A DNA stretch of 64,000 bases from Apodospora peruviana (GCA_033439685.1 JAUEDM010000001.1:6820001-6884000), one strand, 5' to 3'; positions 13,394-25,757 are shown, counted from the first letter of the stretch. Translations and numbers: made by a program. The notes: generated by a model from the letters alone, not told the origin.

Positions 13394-16300
13394 TAAGGGC
13401 ACTGAAGGGTTCATCATGGAGCAAGATGATGGATCAAAGGGGTTGTAATATCTGCGATAGGTCTTGACCGAAAAGCAACCTTGACCAGCCATTCACACCA
13501 CCCAGTCGTTCCCTTTTCTTTTGTTCTGCCATACAGACATAATGCACGTGCGCATTTGACACGATCCTCCGATCCGCCCCCGCTGCCACGACCAGCCAAG
13601 AAAGATAGAGCGAGGCGACGAATCCGCAGACATTTTACAGCAAGACTCGAGGAGGAGAAAGAGAATTGGCTCGCCGCTGCAGCGAAGGGGCTCGAGTAGC
13701 GATGAATGGGGAAACCACCAAGAGGAGATACGGAAAATGGGATACCGAGGCTTTTTGGAAACCGCGACAAAGCCTTCATGACAAGGCGTGGGAATTGGAG
13801 GCATATGGAGTTTTTCAGGCGTTGCTGGCGGCGCGTTCGTTTATTTACTTTTTAGTTTTATCTGATTTGGCTTTATATAACCCTTATGTTTTTGTTTTTT
13901 TTTGGATTGTGATTTTGGCTTGTCTTTTTATATTGACCCCTTTTATACTAACTAGCTTTGGGTCTTGAAAATCATGACAAATGAACGACATCGATGATGG
14001 AGTCCCCAAGTTTGGAGTTATTTACCCTCTTGTCTGCTATCAGGAGGCTTTAAGTACCGCTAGTTAGCATACAAGAAAGAGGTATCTTATATAGTGCATA
14101 TATTCTGCCTCTCTAGATTGCATATTTGCTCGTTTTCCTGTCAAAGTGGTGATACTAAAAAATGCGCTTTGTAAGTGAAGTAATTAGGTACCTTGGTGAA
14201 GCACAATGTTATGTTTTACACGGCCCCTTTTCGACTTGTGTACGTGTCCAGCTGTTTTTCTTTTTTTAATCATGCACACAAAGTTTTCTTGCCCCCTTTT
14301 CTTATTTGTTGCAGTGACGGGACGTGACGCGAATCCATCCCATCCCACGAACACGACGGACGACGCGGCCAGACAAGCGGCCATGTTTTTCGTTCACCCA
14401 CCACATATCTAACATACCTAGTTCGTACTTACATCCCAACGAGAAAGGCAAGGAAGGCTAAGGTAAAGTACCAAACAGCGCCGTCGGAGTCTTGTGTGAC
14501 TTGGGCTTGCATTTCTTCCCCCTGTTTTTCCTTGATGGAACCTTACCTAGGTATGTTGGTGAGGGGTATTTAGTGAGATGAGGTTGTCGGATGGCGGCCT
14601 TACTGATACACTGCTTAGGTACCTTGCTCATAGCTGGCTGCCCGATGAAGCTGACTGGCCGAGTGACTCCGTGAGCAGAATCTCACTTTGTACTGACCTA
14701 CTCAACTATCTTGGCTCGGTATTTCACCTCAGGAATTACTTTCACATCCTTTTGACAACTACCTTACCTAGGTAGGTAGTTAACTAAATAGGTATCCGCG
14801 TATCCCTTACATATATTCCGTAACAAGCGCTATGTTACCTTCCAGACTGCTAATTTTAATATTTTAACCATTATACCTAAAGGACAAATCTGAGCACTGC
14901 TTGCTTTTGTACAGAACCTGGAAATCGTAGTGATAGCTAACTGAGGAGAACCGATATGGTAGATACCTTACCTGGTTCGGCATATTTAGTGACCTAGCAG
15001 GCCTTACCCTATTGTCAAGTTGGGGTCTAAAAAGTAAGCTCTTAAACTCGAAGGTACGCTGCGGACACAGTCAGCACAGCTTCCAGGTTGTTAAGTGAGT
15101 CGCAAAGAAAGCAAAACCAAATTCCAATGAATAAATGATTTATTCGTAGGAAAGTACAGAAGCATAAAGCAGCGCAGACCTACTCCCGTCTGTGCAGAAG
15201 CAGTCTCTCTCCGTATCGTAAGTAATAACCTGGAAGTGAAGAGGCAGCCAGCCAGCCAGCAGCAAAAAAAAGAATGTCGTTGTTCTGCCGCCGAGCGTAA
15301 AAGCGGCGAGAAGAAAGCCTTCTCCCCCAATTCGGGTGTAGCGCAATCCGCCCGCATGGTTTTGCCCAAGGTCCCAGAACCCGTGCCGTGTGAGTGGTCG
15401 GCATGGAACAGCTAAGCGCTCACGATGGGATGGGTGGGGCCCTCTCCGAGAAAGAGTGCCGTGTCGTGCAGGACCGCCGGCGGGCAACGGCGCATGATTG
15501 GACGGGCCCCACTGGCGACGGGAAGCGGATTGGACCAACTGGAACGAACTGGAGAGTGGTTAAGCGCCCAGATCGGAGTGAGGCCAGAGGAGGGACAAGA
15601 CGACGAAAGAGAAATGAATGTGGCCGGCCGGGCACTTCAACTTTTTTGTGAGAGAGGCAGAAGTAACTCGTAGGGAGGGAGGAAAGGGAGGGGGTCCACA
15701 GATACAGATAGTATTTTGCTGCTGTACATAGGTAGTTCTCCTGATGCTCAAAGTGAGGTGTCAGGCGAATCCAGGATCTTAGTGAGCCGGAGGATATTGA
15801 CGATAGGAGGGACATAAAGACCACACAGAACGAAAACAGGAAAACCTTGGACTACAACGGACAACACAAAATCCGCCTTACCCAAAAGGTCCCGGAGGCA
15901 TGTTCCGTGCTTGCTTGCTTGCTTGCACTTTTGCTGTAAACCATCTCCTATGTTAAAGGCCAGCATACTCAAATCCTCAAGCGGCCGAATTGCCCGGAGC
16001 ACAAGGTGAGCAAAACGGCCGTTCGGTGTGCGTCCACCTGTCCACCTGCATTTGCCTGCCGGGCGGAGAGCAAAGTCACGTAGCCAGGACCTGCGTCGCA
16101 GTGCAGTAGACTCGTGATTGGACTTCTCAATTTCGTAAGCCCCAGCCCGTTCTTCAAGAGAGAGAGAAACCCCAAACGAGGGCATCCGACTGGTCGAACC
16201 GGCCTTTGGAAGCTCGGGGCGTGCCTCCTTCCTGGCGGCCTTCTGCTTGCATCTTGCAATCTGCTGGGGAAAATATTCCTTGCTGAAGCAAGATGCGGCG

Positions 16301-16905
16301 GCTTGCAAATGCATCACAAAAGTACGATACAAAAAGTATTTTGCCCCCAGATTTACTAACTCATATCCAAAATAGCAGACTCCCCGTACCGAGCTGAAAC
16401 ATAGCCAAGACGAAACAAAAGCTCACAAGGGGCCCCCGCATATCACCTCGTTTCGGATCGTGTCCATATGCACACAGGAGCTGGCTGCAGCACCTGCGCC
16501 GTGGGGTGGTGGTGGTGCGCATCGGCACGTTTCGAAGACTTGAAGAACGTTTCGAAACAAAATGATTTCCTGGGATCGCATCTCTATTTTTGGCTTCACT
16601 CTTGATTCGGTGCTCGCTCTCCTGATCCCGCCTCCCACGTGCGTGCAGCCGCAAATGCACACTTTGTGATTCGTACTGCATTTTCGATACTATTTGCCAG
16701 GGGATATTACCGATACGTAGCTTGAACAGCACCTTTCGAAACAAGTTAAGCTTCGCTCGGTAACAAAATTGCTTCGATACCTTCCATTTGCCCATGTTCG
16801 ACTAGGTGTGAAGTTGCTATTTCCGTCCCATACTTATCACTTTTATCTCTTGCGGCAATGGTTGATTCTTGGAGAGCTGAGCGATGACTGTAGCTGCTCA
16901 CCGGA
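13394..16905. other. Intergenic stretch, no gene recognised
   Basis: It holds the 3' flank of the gene at 12401 (T-rich from about 13840) and the 3' flank of FAN1. Two exact copies of the palindrome TACCTAGGTA lie at 14544-14553 and 14765-14774. Short tandem repeats are present: CAGC units at 15244-15263 and GCTT units at 15908-15926. Open frames on both strands overlap and show no family features. Confidence 0.45.
15908..15926. repeat. (GCTT)n microsatellite
   Basis: A short GCTT tandem run between genes. A similar (CAGC)n run lies 650 bp away at 15244-15263. No function is apparent. Confidence 0.85.
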
Positions 16906-19573
16906 TCAACCAATAGTTTTGACTTCCTTCGCAACCGCATTGCATAACGCAACCCGGACACCTGCCCCGGTGAGAACGTGAATCCAAAGACGTTGCGTAT
17001 CACTAAGACGGTCGTTGGCACTCTTCACCTCTGAGAACATGACCTCACCTTCCAAGCTGCCATCGGGCTTAACCCCGCCTCCGGTGGTCCGCCAGAGGAC
17101 GAGGTCTGGTACGCCGCCTCCTCGGGCCTTGTAGTCCTGTGCCATGACTTTGCACACGGCCGCGAGCGCCTCGCCATCAAAACAGGCCACCAACTCCAGG
17201 AGATCTTGGATATCAAAGTCCCAGTTCAGACCCACAACGCAGGTGCGACGTTCCCGCTCCCGCTCGTGGACCTGGCGCACAAGCTTCTCCCCGTCGCCGT
17301 TGGCAATTTCGACCAGTCGGCGATTGATCTCGCTTGCACGAGCAGGGTAGAAGGCGTCTGTGTGAAGATCAAGCGGGCAAGTCTGGAAGGCAGTCTGGAA
17401 GACGTTGGGAATGTACAGAAATAGCACGTCGAAGAACAGATATGCGAAGAGTGTCCGCAGGATTCCCCCTTCGCTGTGATATCCCTTCCACCCCTGGCTG
17501 CGGTAATACGAGAGGCACATCTCCTCAACGCTGACATGCTGTGGCTTGCCATCTTCGCCTGGCTCGTCCAGCCAGATGGTTTTGGTGCTTTGGCCACGAC
17601 CTGCTTTGCCTTTTGCATCCGGGTCGTCTTTCGCCAGCTGAACACCGTGCACCGTGTGCTCCTCCGGTCGCTGTAGCTTGACATGCCCAAAATCATGTTG
17701 CAGGCGGCGTGGGATGCGCAGCCGCTTTTCAAGCTTGAGGAGGCGTTTTTGCAAATCGTAGTGATAAATGAGGTGACAATCACGATCCTGAAGTGCGGAT
17801 TCACAAGTGGCGAGTGCAACCCGCCACCAATGCTTCTTTTGTACTTCAGAATCAGCCGGCACAGGAGCGGAATCCGCCTCCCACATGTAGTGTTCTTCCA
17901 GCAGAGCCCTGCGTTGGTACCACGAACCACGTCTGGATGGGTGAAAGAGATGTTGCTCAAGCAGTTCGCTGAGGAGCTCGTGCTCTTCCTTGTATCTGTG
18001 AAGACGACCGAGGGCATGCGCTCCTTTGTGAGCAATGCGGGTGTATCCATGGGCCGCATTAAAGCGGCGAAGATAGCCCCCTTCGCCGAACTCGTATACG
18101 TTGTCCTCTCTATGCCGTTCTTCCCGAAGAAGTTGCCTCCACCGTGCTGAGATGCCTTCAAAGATGTCCAACACCGCGAGGAAGCCTTGATCGCCGGGCG
18201 GGCCGTTGAACTCTAGGATCTTGTCCACATCGAATTCCTTGCGCACCGAATCCTCGAACTCGAGTAGGTGCCGTCGGGATGCGAAGATGTTGGATGAACG
18301 GCATACTAGATACTCGGGAAAGTTTCTTCGCGAGATTTTGGCTAAGATGATTGTTGTAAGTGACTTCTCTGTCCACAAGGTCGATCGGTAGAAAACCAGA
18401 TGGACGCGCTCAAAGAGCTTGAAGATGGGCTCCGACAGCCGAATGAGAGGCCCGGTCGTAGCCAACATCTTGGCTAGGAAGTGCGCGTTCCGGTTCGAGT
18501 TCTCTTTATCTGGGCTCTCATCTCTGGGTGGGCTATCATTTGAATCCAGTGAAGCATTGGTGCTCGACCGCCGCAATCCAAGTGATAGTAGGCCTGCTTG
18601 CTGAGCGCTCATACGACAAAGCGCCTTGACCAAACTTGCCTTGTTATTTCCCCGGACTTTTGCCTCCTTGGCAAGTATCTTCAACTCATCGAGGCTCAAC
18701 AGTGAAGCAGCCTCATCAACCGTCTTGATGAAGAACTCCGAGTTGTCGGCAAATGTGAAGGTATCAGTGAGTGACGTTTCTTGTGTGCATGTCAAAGGAT
18801 CCTGGACCTGTAACTCCTTTGACTGGCCTTCGGGCTCTTCGGGCAACTTTCTTGGTTCCAAGAGGCTGGCAATGGCAAGGTCTGTGTCTGATATATCCCT
18901 ATAATGCTTGAGATGCCCGACACGATGCCACGACGCTGTCTTGCGCAGAAAGAGACGTACATATCTATGAACAGTTAGCTACCTCGGGTAAAGTACGCTA
19001 TAATACTGACAAGTACTGAGCCTCGTAGCTTAAGGCTCTCCACTGCTCAAAGACACGCCTCTCCTTTTCATCAAACAGGTGTGCTTCATCCTGCAACACG
19101 GTGTCCAATGCGAGGTTGAACGCGTCGACATAGATCGAGCTCTTCCCACGAACCCAAGAGCGGGTTTCTATCCTCGCGGCTGTGCCGTCCACATTGTCTT
19201 GGTCACTTTGGGAGACTTGAGAAGTTCTCATGGATTCGTACTCCTCAATCGCCTCCTGGTCCGTACTGATAGCAGGCAGGCAGCTTTCAAGTGCTGTCTC
19301 GTTTTGCATTGCTTTCCTATCAAGACCAGAATCTTGGTCGGCCTCGTCTGAATCCAATTTCGACGTCTGGGCAGCCTGCAAGACATCACTGTCATCGTTG
19401 GACGAAATCAACGAGTCATCATCGTCGTCACTATCCTTGACTTGGTCAAGGCGAAGTTTCTTTGCCGGCGGCCCTTCATCTCTTCGACTGGACTTGTTTG
19501 ACTTGGTAGTCACAAAAGATTTGCGAGGAACGCTGGAAGGCCTGGAATTGGATCTCATCACGAACCGATCCAT
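16906..19573 (-). CDS. fan1: FAN1 structure-specific nuclease (VRR-NUC domain)
   Basis: Two exons on the minus strand: 19573-19011 and 18964-16906, giving 873 residues. The 46-nt intron (19010-18965) starts GTCAGT, has a GCTAAC branch site and ends in TAG; it joins the codons so that EAQYL continues into YVRLFLRK. The family repairs interstrand crosslinks by cutting 5' flaps stepwise. An acidic Ser/Asp-rich region occupies about residues 25-70. A SAP-like DNA-binding segment lies near 276-310, then the helical middle region, then the C-terminal VRR-NUC nuclease. The nuclease motif is visible as PDLVLWR followed by SEVKSANDRLSDTQ, placing the catalytic acid and lysine at D808, E833 and K835. 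No N-terminal UBZ zinc finger of the animal type is seen. It is divergent from sdc1, 461 bp away. Confidence 0.95.
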
Positions 19574-20034
19574 AATCTTGACAAGGCGGCGGGTCAGAGG
19601 AGACCATCATGTGAGTTTGAGAGGTGCGTAGGATGTGGATTTGTTCTCGGTACCCCGATAATACGACGAGTTTTGGATGATGGTGAATAAGGTATTTTAA
19701 AAGGTAATGAATGGATTGGAGAACGAAGTTCCGCGCGGGGCCCCGATTCATTCAGGCAAAAGTTGAGAATGGAGAAAGCGCGACCAGGCAGTCGTCGGGG
19801 TGAACGCGGTGAACGCGACATCCCGTGACTGCGCGTTGGAGACTGGGGACTGCCCCAGATGGTGGGGCTTCTTCAGTTTCAGTCGCAACCAAACCTTGCT
19901 CACCATCGGTACCTACGTACCCGTACCGACTCTGGTTCAGTGTAGCTCGACCTTGAACGATCCAAATACCAAAGCTCAACGACCTCTTATCATTCGCAGT
20001 CAAAGTACCAAACATCGCACTTTTAGACCCCTAT
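19574..20034. promoter_or_regulatory. Bidirectional promoter region fan1/sdc1
   Basis: These 461 bp separate the start codons of two divergently transcribed genes, so they must hold both promoters and both leaders. I do not see an unambiguous TATA box; a CA/CT-rich leader precedes sdc1. Confidence 0.7.
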
Positions 20035-21015
20035 ATGTCAATTGGCGCAGCAATGTCCGATCAAGACCCCTCCCAGCCCGTGCCGGCAGCGGATGCACCC
20101 GATGTCGAGATAACTTCTACGACTGCCGAGGGAGCTCAAGAAGCCGCCGTCGCAACAACGGACCCAGCACCCAATGGCGCAACATCGTCGCCTGACCCGA
20201 CACAGTTATCGTCTATACACGCTCCCGTGCTGACAACCGATATGGGCTCTAAGGATGTCCATATGACAGATGCTCCGATTGATCAAGCTCCGGTATGCCC
20301 ATCCCGTCTCTTTCGTCCCATCGTCAGGCAATCCGCTTCGTTCCTATTGTATGGTTCTTTGCAAACCACACACAATGCACACACACACACACCTTGGAGG
20401 TTTCTGAATCATGAATCGAATGGGCGTCTTTTTGCGTTTCTCGCTTGCTCGCCCCTACATCCCTCCCTACATCCTTCCCTCTTCTACACCCCACCCACTC
20501 GTCGTGTTCGCGAACAAATCCACAACTAAAACACAAACCAAATAGTCAGCAACAGCGGCGGCAGCAGCATCGACATCTCTAGGCTCCACGCTTGCGACAA
20601 ACAACAACGCATTATCTCCCGTACCAACGCGAGTAAGCACGCCAATGCGCAACAACAGCACCTCCAACGGCGCCGACGTTGGCGCCGGCGCCGGCGGCGA
20701 AAGGACCGCCTCGCGCGCAGCCTCGGCCCATCCTGACCCCGGTTTCACCATGCCGGCCGAGGCGCCTCTCCACGGCGCTCCAGTGCGCCAGTATATCAAC
20801 ACAAAGATTACGGGTGTGCTGCTGGAAGGAATGAAGATGGTGGCAAAAGAACAGTGAGTTTTTTGCGTGGTGTTTCTTTGATCAACAAACCCATTTTTTT
20901 GCGACTAGCTAACATGTTCATCCAACTATGTAGACCGAAAGATCCGTTGCGTGTGCTCGGGGAGTTTCTTCTACAGCGCTCCAAGGAACTAGAAGGGACG
21001 ACAATAGCTTCGTGA
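20035..21015 (+). CDS. sdc1: COMPASS (Set1C) subunit Sdc1, Dpy-30 motif protein
   Basis: Three exons, 20035-20292, 20546-20853 and 20934-21015, give 215 residues; a second in-frame ATG at 20053 could also be the start. Intron 1 (253 nt) begins GTATGC and ends AATAG and contains a CA repeat. Intron 2 (80 nt) begins GTGAGT, has a GCTAAC branch site and ends TAG. The C-terminal part (about residues 166-205) is the Dpy-30 dimerisation motif: RQYINTKITGVLLEGMK, then KEQPKDPLRVLGEFLLQRS. Known members dock onto the Ash2/Bre2 subunit of the histone H3K4 methyltransferase complex in the nucleus. The N-terminal 160 residues are Ala/Thr/Pro-rich and disordered. It is convergent with rps13. Confidence 0.93.
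20378..20393. repeat. (CA)n dinucleotide run in sdc1 intron 1
   Basis: A CA repeat inside the unusually long first intron of sdc1. It is likely to vary in length between strains. Confidence 0.85.
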
Positions 21016-21393
21016 TATTTGGCGACGACATTTACTGTGACAATGGGTTTGTATTCGAAGGACAGCACGGCGGTTTAAAAGTTTTGGTTTCACATGGGAG
21101 TTCAAGCTAGAGTCACTGGCTCAAGATACCACTTTTTTTGCTTGGTAGAGATATCAATGATCATTGAATTTCGTTTCCTCCTGGCGCGCTATCGCTTTTC
21201 CATTCCAATGGCAATCTGCGTTGCGCAGCAAAAACGGCGCAGATTGTTTCTTTCCCAGCACCCCAACGCCTGCCTGGTACATAGCCAGACGCGATGATGA
21301 CCGAGCGCCGCAAAAGAACCAAGAATCCGACAAATCATCACTCCATCTCGACCACACGGGACCGTGATGCTCAACATACAACGTTCAGGCTTT
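21016..21393. other. Convergent 3' ends of sdc1 and rps13
   Basis: 378 bp between two stop codons on opposite strands. The stretch must hold both 3' untranslated regions and polyadenylation sites. No additional gene is seen. Confidence 0.7.
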
Positions 21394-22230
21394 TTAACCG
21401 ACAATGGTGCTGGCGGTGGAGGACTCGTATCTCCAGGTTGGGGGGAGGACACCGACGGTCTTGTAGTAGCGGGCAAGACGGTGGATACGCGACTCGATGA
21501 GAATGAGGCGGAACTTGGAGTCCTTGTCCTTGCGGTTGCGCTCAAGGTGCTTGCGGACGGCGACGGCCTGAGAAAAGAAAACGTTAGCATTTCCAAGGTC
21601 CAATCCAAGGTCCAAAGAAAACCTGAGTAGATTTTTGCTTCTTCCATACCTTCTTGATCAAGCAGAACAGATCCTCGGGAAGCTGCGGGGCAAGTCCTGT
21701 TGAAAAGATCACTCTGTCAGTCATATGACCAAACAGAGGCATTTATAGAGACAAAGTCTCGTCTTTTTATATTCCCCCGACGCCAGCAGACTTGTTTGTG
21801 CCCTCCAACGGAGTTTTCTGTCAAGCCAAGATCTGCCCGGTCGTCGGTTGTGGGATATATGTTCCCATCTCTTTCTTGTACTTCATTCTGAATGGGTCAA
21901 GAGGGAAACATCGTTCAAGTCGTACCAGAGCTCTTGAGGATACGGAGGATTTTGTTGCCTACGAACACACCACGATAACCTGTCAGCACGATTTATTGCA
22001 TTTCTCCTGCGGACGTGTCGTAACATACCAGTGACAACCTTGACCTGGGCAATTCCGTGGGAGTCACGGAGGATGACACCAATCTGCGAGGGGGTCGCGC
22101 CCTTCTTGGCGAGTTTGCAGATCTGGTCGACGACCTGCTCGGGGGTGGTCTTGAGCCACGAGGGCGGGGTGCGCGAGTAGGGAATCGCGGAGGCAGAAAT
22201 GCCCTTTCCGTTGCTGTGAAGACGACCCAT
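21394..22230 (-). CDS. rps13: 40S ribosomal protein uS15 (Rps13)
   Basis: Four exons: 22230-22029, 21958-21926, 21696-21650 and 21567-21394. They give exactly 151 residues, the usual length of eukaryotic uS15. The protein starts MGRLHSNGKGISASAIPYSR and ends RYESSTASTIVG. Introns are 70, 229 and 82 nt, all GT-AG (GTATGT, GTACGA, GTATGG donors), the last with a GCTAACG branch site. Exon 2 is only 33 nt and was placed by protein continuity (VVTG-NKILRILKSSG-LAPQLPEDLF). The protein belongs to the 40S subunit next to helix 22 of 18S rRNA. Several small introns are normal for fungal ribosomal protein genes. A telomere-repeat-like element lies in the promoter. Confidence 0.97.
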
Positions 22231-23640
22231 TCTGAGAGATGTGTGGTGGTTCCGTGTGTCGAGAAGGAAGATCGTTGGTCGATTGGGCGGGCTAAAGTAA
22301 AGAGAAGTCTGAGACTATATTCAAAAATTGCGATATTGGAGTGTGGGCGCCCGAAATTCTCGCTTAGGTTAGGGTGTGCGCTCTGATTGACTGGATTGTC
22401 TGCGGCGCGTCACGTGAACTGAGTCGTAACCGCAGTTTTTCCGAACCCATCTTTTCCTCACCCTCCACTTTCCCTCTGGGCGACTTAAATTGGCGACGAA
22501 AACTTCTCCCGTTCCAGAAACATTCCTCTGTTCCCAAGCAGCGCGCTCATCTCAGCGACCAGCACTGGGACTTTCCCCGACGACCGATATCATGTAACGG
22601 TGGCATCTACCACTGATGACTGACCTGCCTGTGGTTGGCAATGTCTGTAACAGAGTCGTGGATTCTCCCTATCTGGCCGACCGAAAAGGGAATGCGTTTC
22701 GCCAGCTGGAAGGAGACACCATCTGGGCTTCTACCACAGTTGCAAGGGAGATTGATCACTAACCCTGCCAGTTCATTCCACTTCAACCCTATCTATATGT
22801 TTTCTTGAATGGTTAGTTCTCTTCCTCCCGATATCTCCATGCCAACCCTTGGGCCATGCAATTTTCACCATGATGATCCACTATACTATTTCTGGTACCT
22901 CTTATCTTAGAGCACTCTTCGGGGCGTTCCATGTATTAACCTTGAACTTCTGAAACCGAAATTCATGGCTCACTGGCTGCTTTCATTTCAGTCACATTTC
23001 ATGAGTATTCGCTAACCAACCAACCCTCAACAGACACTCCAAAGACAGAAACTTGATGGACATCCAGTGGGCTGAGACCTGCACTGGCTGGCCCATTGCA
23101 GAGTTATCCAGTATGATTACCTAGCTAATAACTAGTTAAACCGAACCCAATTAATCATAACCATAATCTCGTACATTTTTGTCCCCATGCCTTTGTATGT
23201 GCCACTGCTCTAAAACCATCAGTGAACTGTTATCTGTCTCCTACCACAATGTTTTGTGTCGCCTTTTTTTTTTGGCAAATACCTAGGGAACTTAGCTAGA
23301 ACGTCAACTTCTTCTTCAGAATACCTAGGTAGAATGCTCGCATAGCCCTGTTCGGCGTACCTATCGGGTGCACAAGAAAAGTCCTGCCAAGCCATGTCAA
23401 CAAAACCACAACGTTATATCGACCGCCGTCACGCCACCCCTTGCAGTTGTTTAACGTTCCCCGGAATCGAGTGAAATAATTATACAGCAAACCAGACGAA
23501 TCTCATAATAACGAGACGTTCCTTCACAAACAACAACCCATAATTCTCACGGCAATTTTTGATAGTGATGCGCGCTCTCTCATAACCAACCTCTTCTTCT
23601 CAACCCAGGTTGACTGCGGTGTGCAGTAACCCCTTTAATT
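22231..23640. other. rps13 promoter and 3' flank of the U2AF gene
   Basis: 1.4 kb between rps13 and U2AF, both on the minus strand. The first 300 bp hold the rps13 promoter and leader, with the telobox listed separately. The rest is AT-richer and includes one copy of TACCTAGGTA at 23322-23331. No gene is recognised. Confidence 0.55.
22364..22374 (-). promoter_or_regulatory. Telobox-like element upstream of rps13
   Basis: The gene-sense sequence CCCTAACCTAA lies 134-144 bp upstream of the rps13 start codon. It resembles the TTAGGG-type sites bound by Tbf1/TRF-like factors at ribosomal protein promoters in several fungi. Assignment to a factor is inference. Confidence 0.45.
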
Positions 23641-25757
23641 TTACCACGCATTAACGTCGAAATTTTCCTGTTACGTAGTCACCCAGTCAGTATGCATAAT
23701 GCAGAGGACGCAGCGAAGAACCAGATATGTTGAAGGGGATAGGAGATCTTACCTCGGGGAAATATGTCGTCACGACCGTACGGTCGGCAAACTTTCTACC
23801 CGCCAGAGCCCGCAGAGCTTTGGTTGCCGACTCGGGCGTCTCAAACTTGATGAATATCTTGCCCACACCAGCAGATTGCCGACTTCCGCCGACAGGTCTG
23901 GGAATCTTGAGGGACAATATCTTGCCAAACTTCTCGCACTCTTCTTGAACGTCGTCACGAATTTCTGTTTCCACTTTTGTCAGCTTTTTTTGTTTCTTGA
24001 ACAACAGTCAGAAACAGAACGGTTCGTCCTTACCTTCATAATCATCGTTATCCATCAGCTCGTCTGGCGTGACCATGTTCAAAAGCTGCAGGACTCTGCT
24101 AACATCAGGTTCCATGGATGTAGTGCCCGCAAGCATGGACATGGCATTGACGCCCATTTCTCCAGCAACCTGGGTGATGCCAACACTTGCTTTTTGTACC
24201 TTGAGCGAATGCTCACCCAGTTGCATGCCGTGCAGGCCTTGAATGGCGACAGCGGTGACCGACGGGTCTGCGTACTCAAGGAATGCAATGCCCTGTAAAT
24301 TGGTCAGCGAGTTTGTTCATGCGAGAAATTGCATAGAGATGTACTTGCCCTCGACTCGCCGGTGCTGTTATCTTTAACCATAACAAACGCCTTAAGTTTG
24401 CCAAAGCTCACGAGAAGCTCCATGACCTGGTCTTCGGTCAGGTAAGGGGGGAGATTCGCAACGCTGATCTTGTTAGGCGTGTCAAGCACGTTGCTCGACG
24501 GGACATTGGAATCCGGGTCATAATTGGGGTCCTCAACGATCGCAGGCACAATGTAGTCCTTCGGTCGCCGGATGTGCAGACCGTGTGGCGTAGTACCATT
24601 GTCGTTTCCATTCTCCATCTTCACATCATCCACCTCCATTTCTATGCCATCCAAGGCCAAAGCAACCGTTGTGTCTGCACTGTTCCTGAACTCTAGCATG
24701 GCAAAGCCGTGGTCGGGGGCGATCTGGCAAAGTGCGCAGGGGTCAGTGCTCTCGATCACGTTGAGGCCGTTCAGTTGGAGATTGAAGAAGTTGAGCATGC
24801 TCTCCTCGGTGGCCGATGGCGGAAGATTCGTCACAATGAGACGCTTGCTCTGGCGCGCATTCGTCGGCTTGAGAAGGGTGCTTCCCGTCGTGGTGGCGCC
24901 TGGCTGTGTCATCAAGGCCTGCAACTTGGAGGGGTCCATCGTCTGTTGGCGAGGCGCGCCAGGTAGCGGGAACATGCCGGAAAGCTTGGCCTGCTCGGCA
25001 GTCACATTATCGTAACCCGGAGGCTTGATATCCCACTGTGTAAGCCGTCTCTTGCGCTCCAGGACGGGGACGATGTCGGTTAGGTCGGGTGTTGGCTCTC
25101 GCTTCTTGGGAGGAGGCGAAGCGCTACGTCGGCGCTCTCCCCTCTCCCGCTCCATCTCCCGGTCGTAACCTCCTCTAGGGGCACCGCCGCGACGGTCATC
25201 CATCAAATCTCGGTCTCCCCGATCTCGGCGACGGGGAGGCGGCGCATCGTCATGGTCTCGCCGGCTCCTGCCTCCACGCTCGCGATCCCAATCTCTATCT
25301 CGGTCGCGGTCGGGTCCTCGATCCGGCAGTCGATCGGCACCTCGGTCTGGTCCTCGCTCGGGGCCTCGACGGTCGCGTCCGGAATATCGGTCTTCGCGCT
25401 CACGGTCACGGTGGCTTCGGCTGGATGAGTATGCATCGACATCGCCATCTTCGCGACGACTTCGACCACCGCCTCCTCCGCTGCGGTACTCGGGCGATCT
25501 GGACCGTCTGCGGCCAGAGGTACGGTCGCCGCGATCGCCACGGTCGCGCCTGTCGTCTCTATCACGTCTCGATGGCTTCTAAATTGTTAGTTCACGGTGC
25601 CTCCTGGTCATTTTTATACGGAATGTGTGGGATGTACCGGGTAATCGCGAGATGAACCGTGTCGGCCACTGTCTAGAGCGTCAGGGTTAGATGCGGCTGT
25701 TTGGGCAGCAAGAGGGGCTTTGCGAGTACCGCGCGAGGAGTAAGTATCTCCGTTCAT
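23641..25757 (-). CDS. Splicing factor U2AF large subunit (U2AF65/Prp2 family)
   Basis: Five exons: 25757-25638, 25578-24349, 24292-24034, 23964-23753 and 23667-23641, giving 615 residues. Residues about 40-190 are an Arg/Asp/Ser-rich RS-type region. Next comes the small-subunit-binding motif with its key tryptophan, W222 in RRLTQWDIKPPGYDN. RRM1 spans about 285-356 (KRLIVTNLPP), RRM2 about 409-490 (NKISVANLPP), and the C-terminal UHM about 525-605 with the R-K-F motif in GRKFADR, ending EENFDVNAW. The last exon encodes only eight residues plus stop. Intron 2 (24293-24348) is a GC-AG intron with the donor AGG|GCAAGT. The protein binds the polypyrimidine tract and recruits U2 snRNP through its UHM. 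It is divergent from ogg1. Confidence 0.95.

Noticed and set aside
14961..14980. ATACCTTACCTGG resembling the 5' end of U1 snRNA.
   Set aside because: It has one extra base relative to U1, and the following sequence lacks the U1 stem-loops and Sm site.
17226..18161. A 311-codon plus-named reading in an alternative minus frame within FAN1.
   Set aside because: It overlaps the FAN1 coding exon in another frame and shows no family features, whereas the FAN1 frame has the complete VRR-NUC motif.
21697..21925. Possible snoRNA in the 229-nt intron 2 of rps13, by analogy with animal RPS13 introns that host U14.
   Set aside because: I could not find a matching pair of C and D boxes with terminal pairing, nor an H/ACA layout. 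Intron length alone is not evidence.
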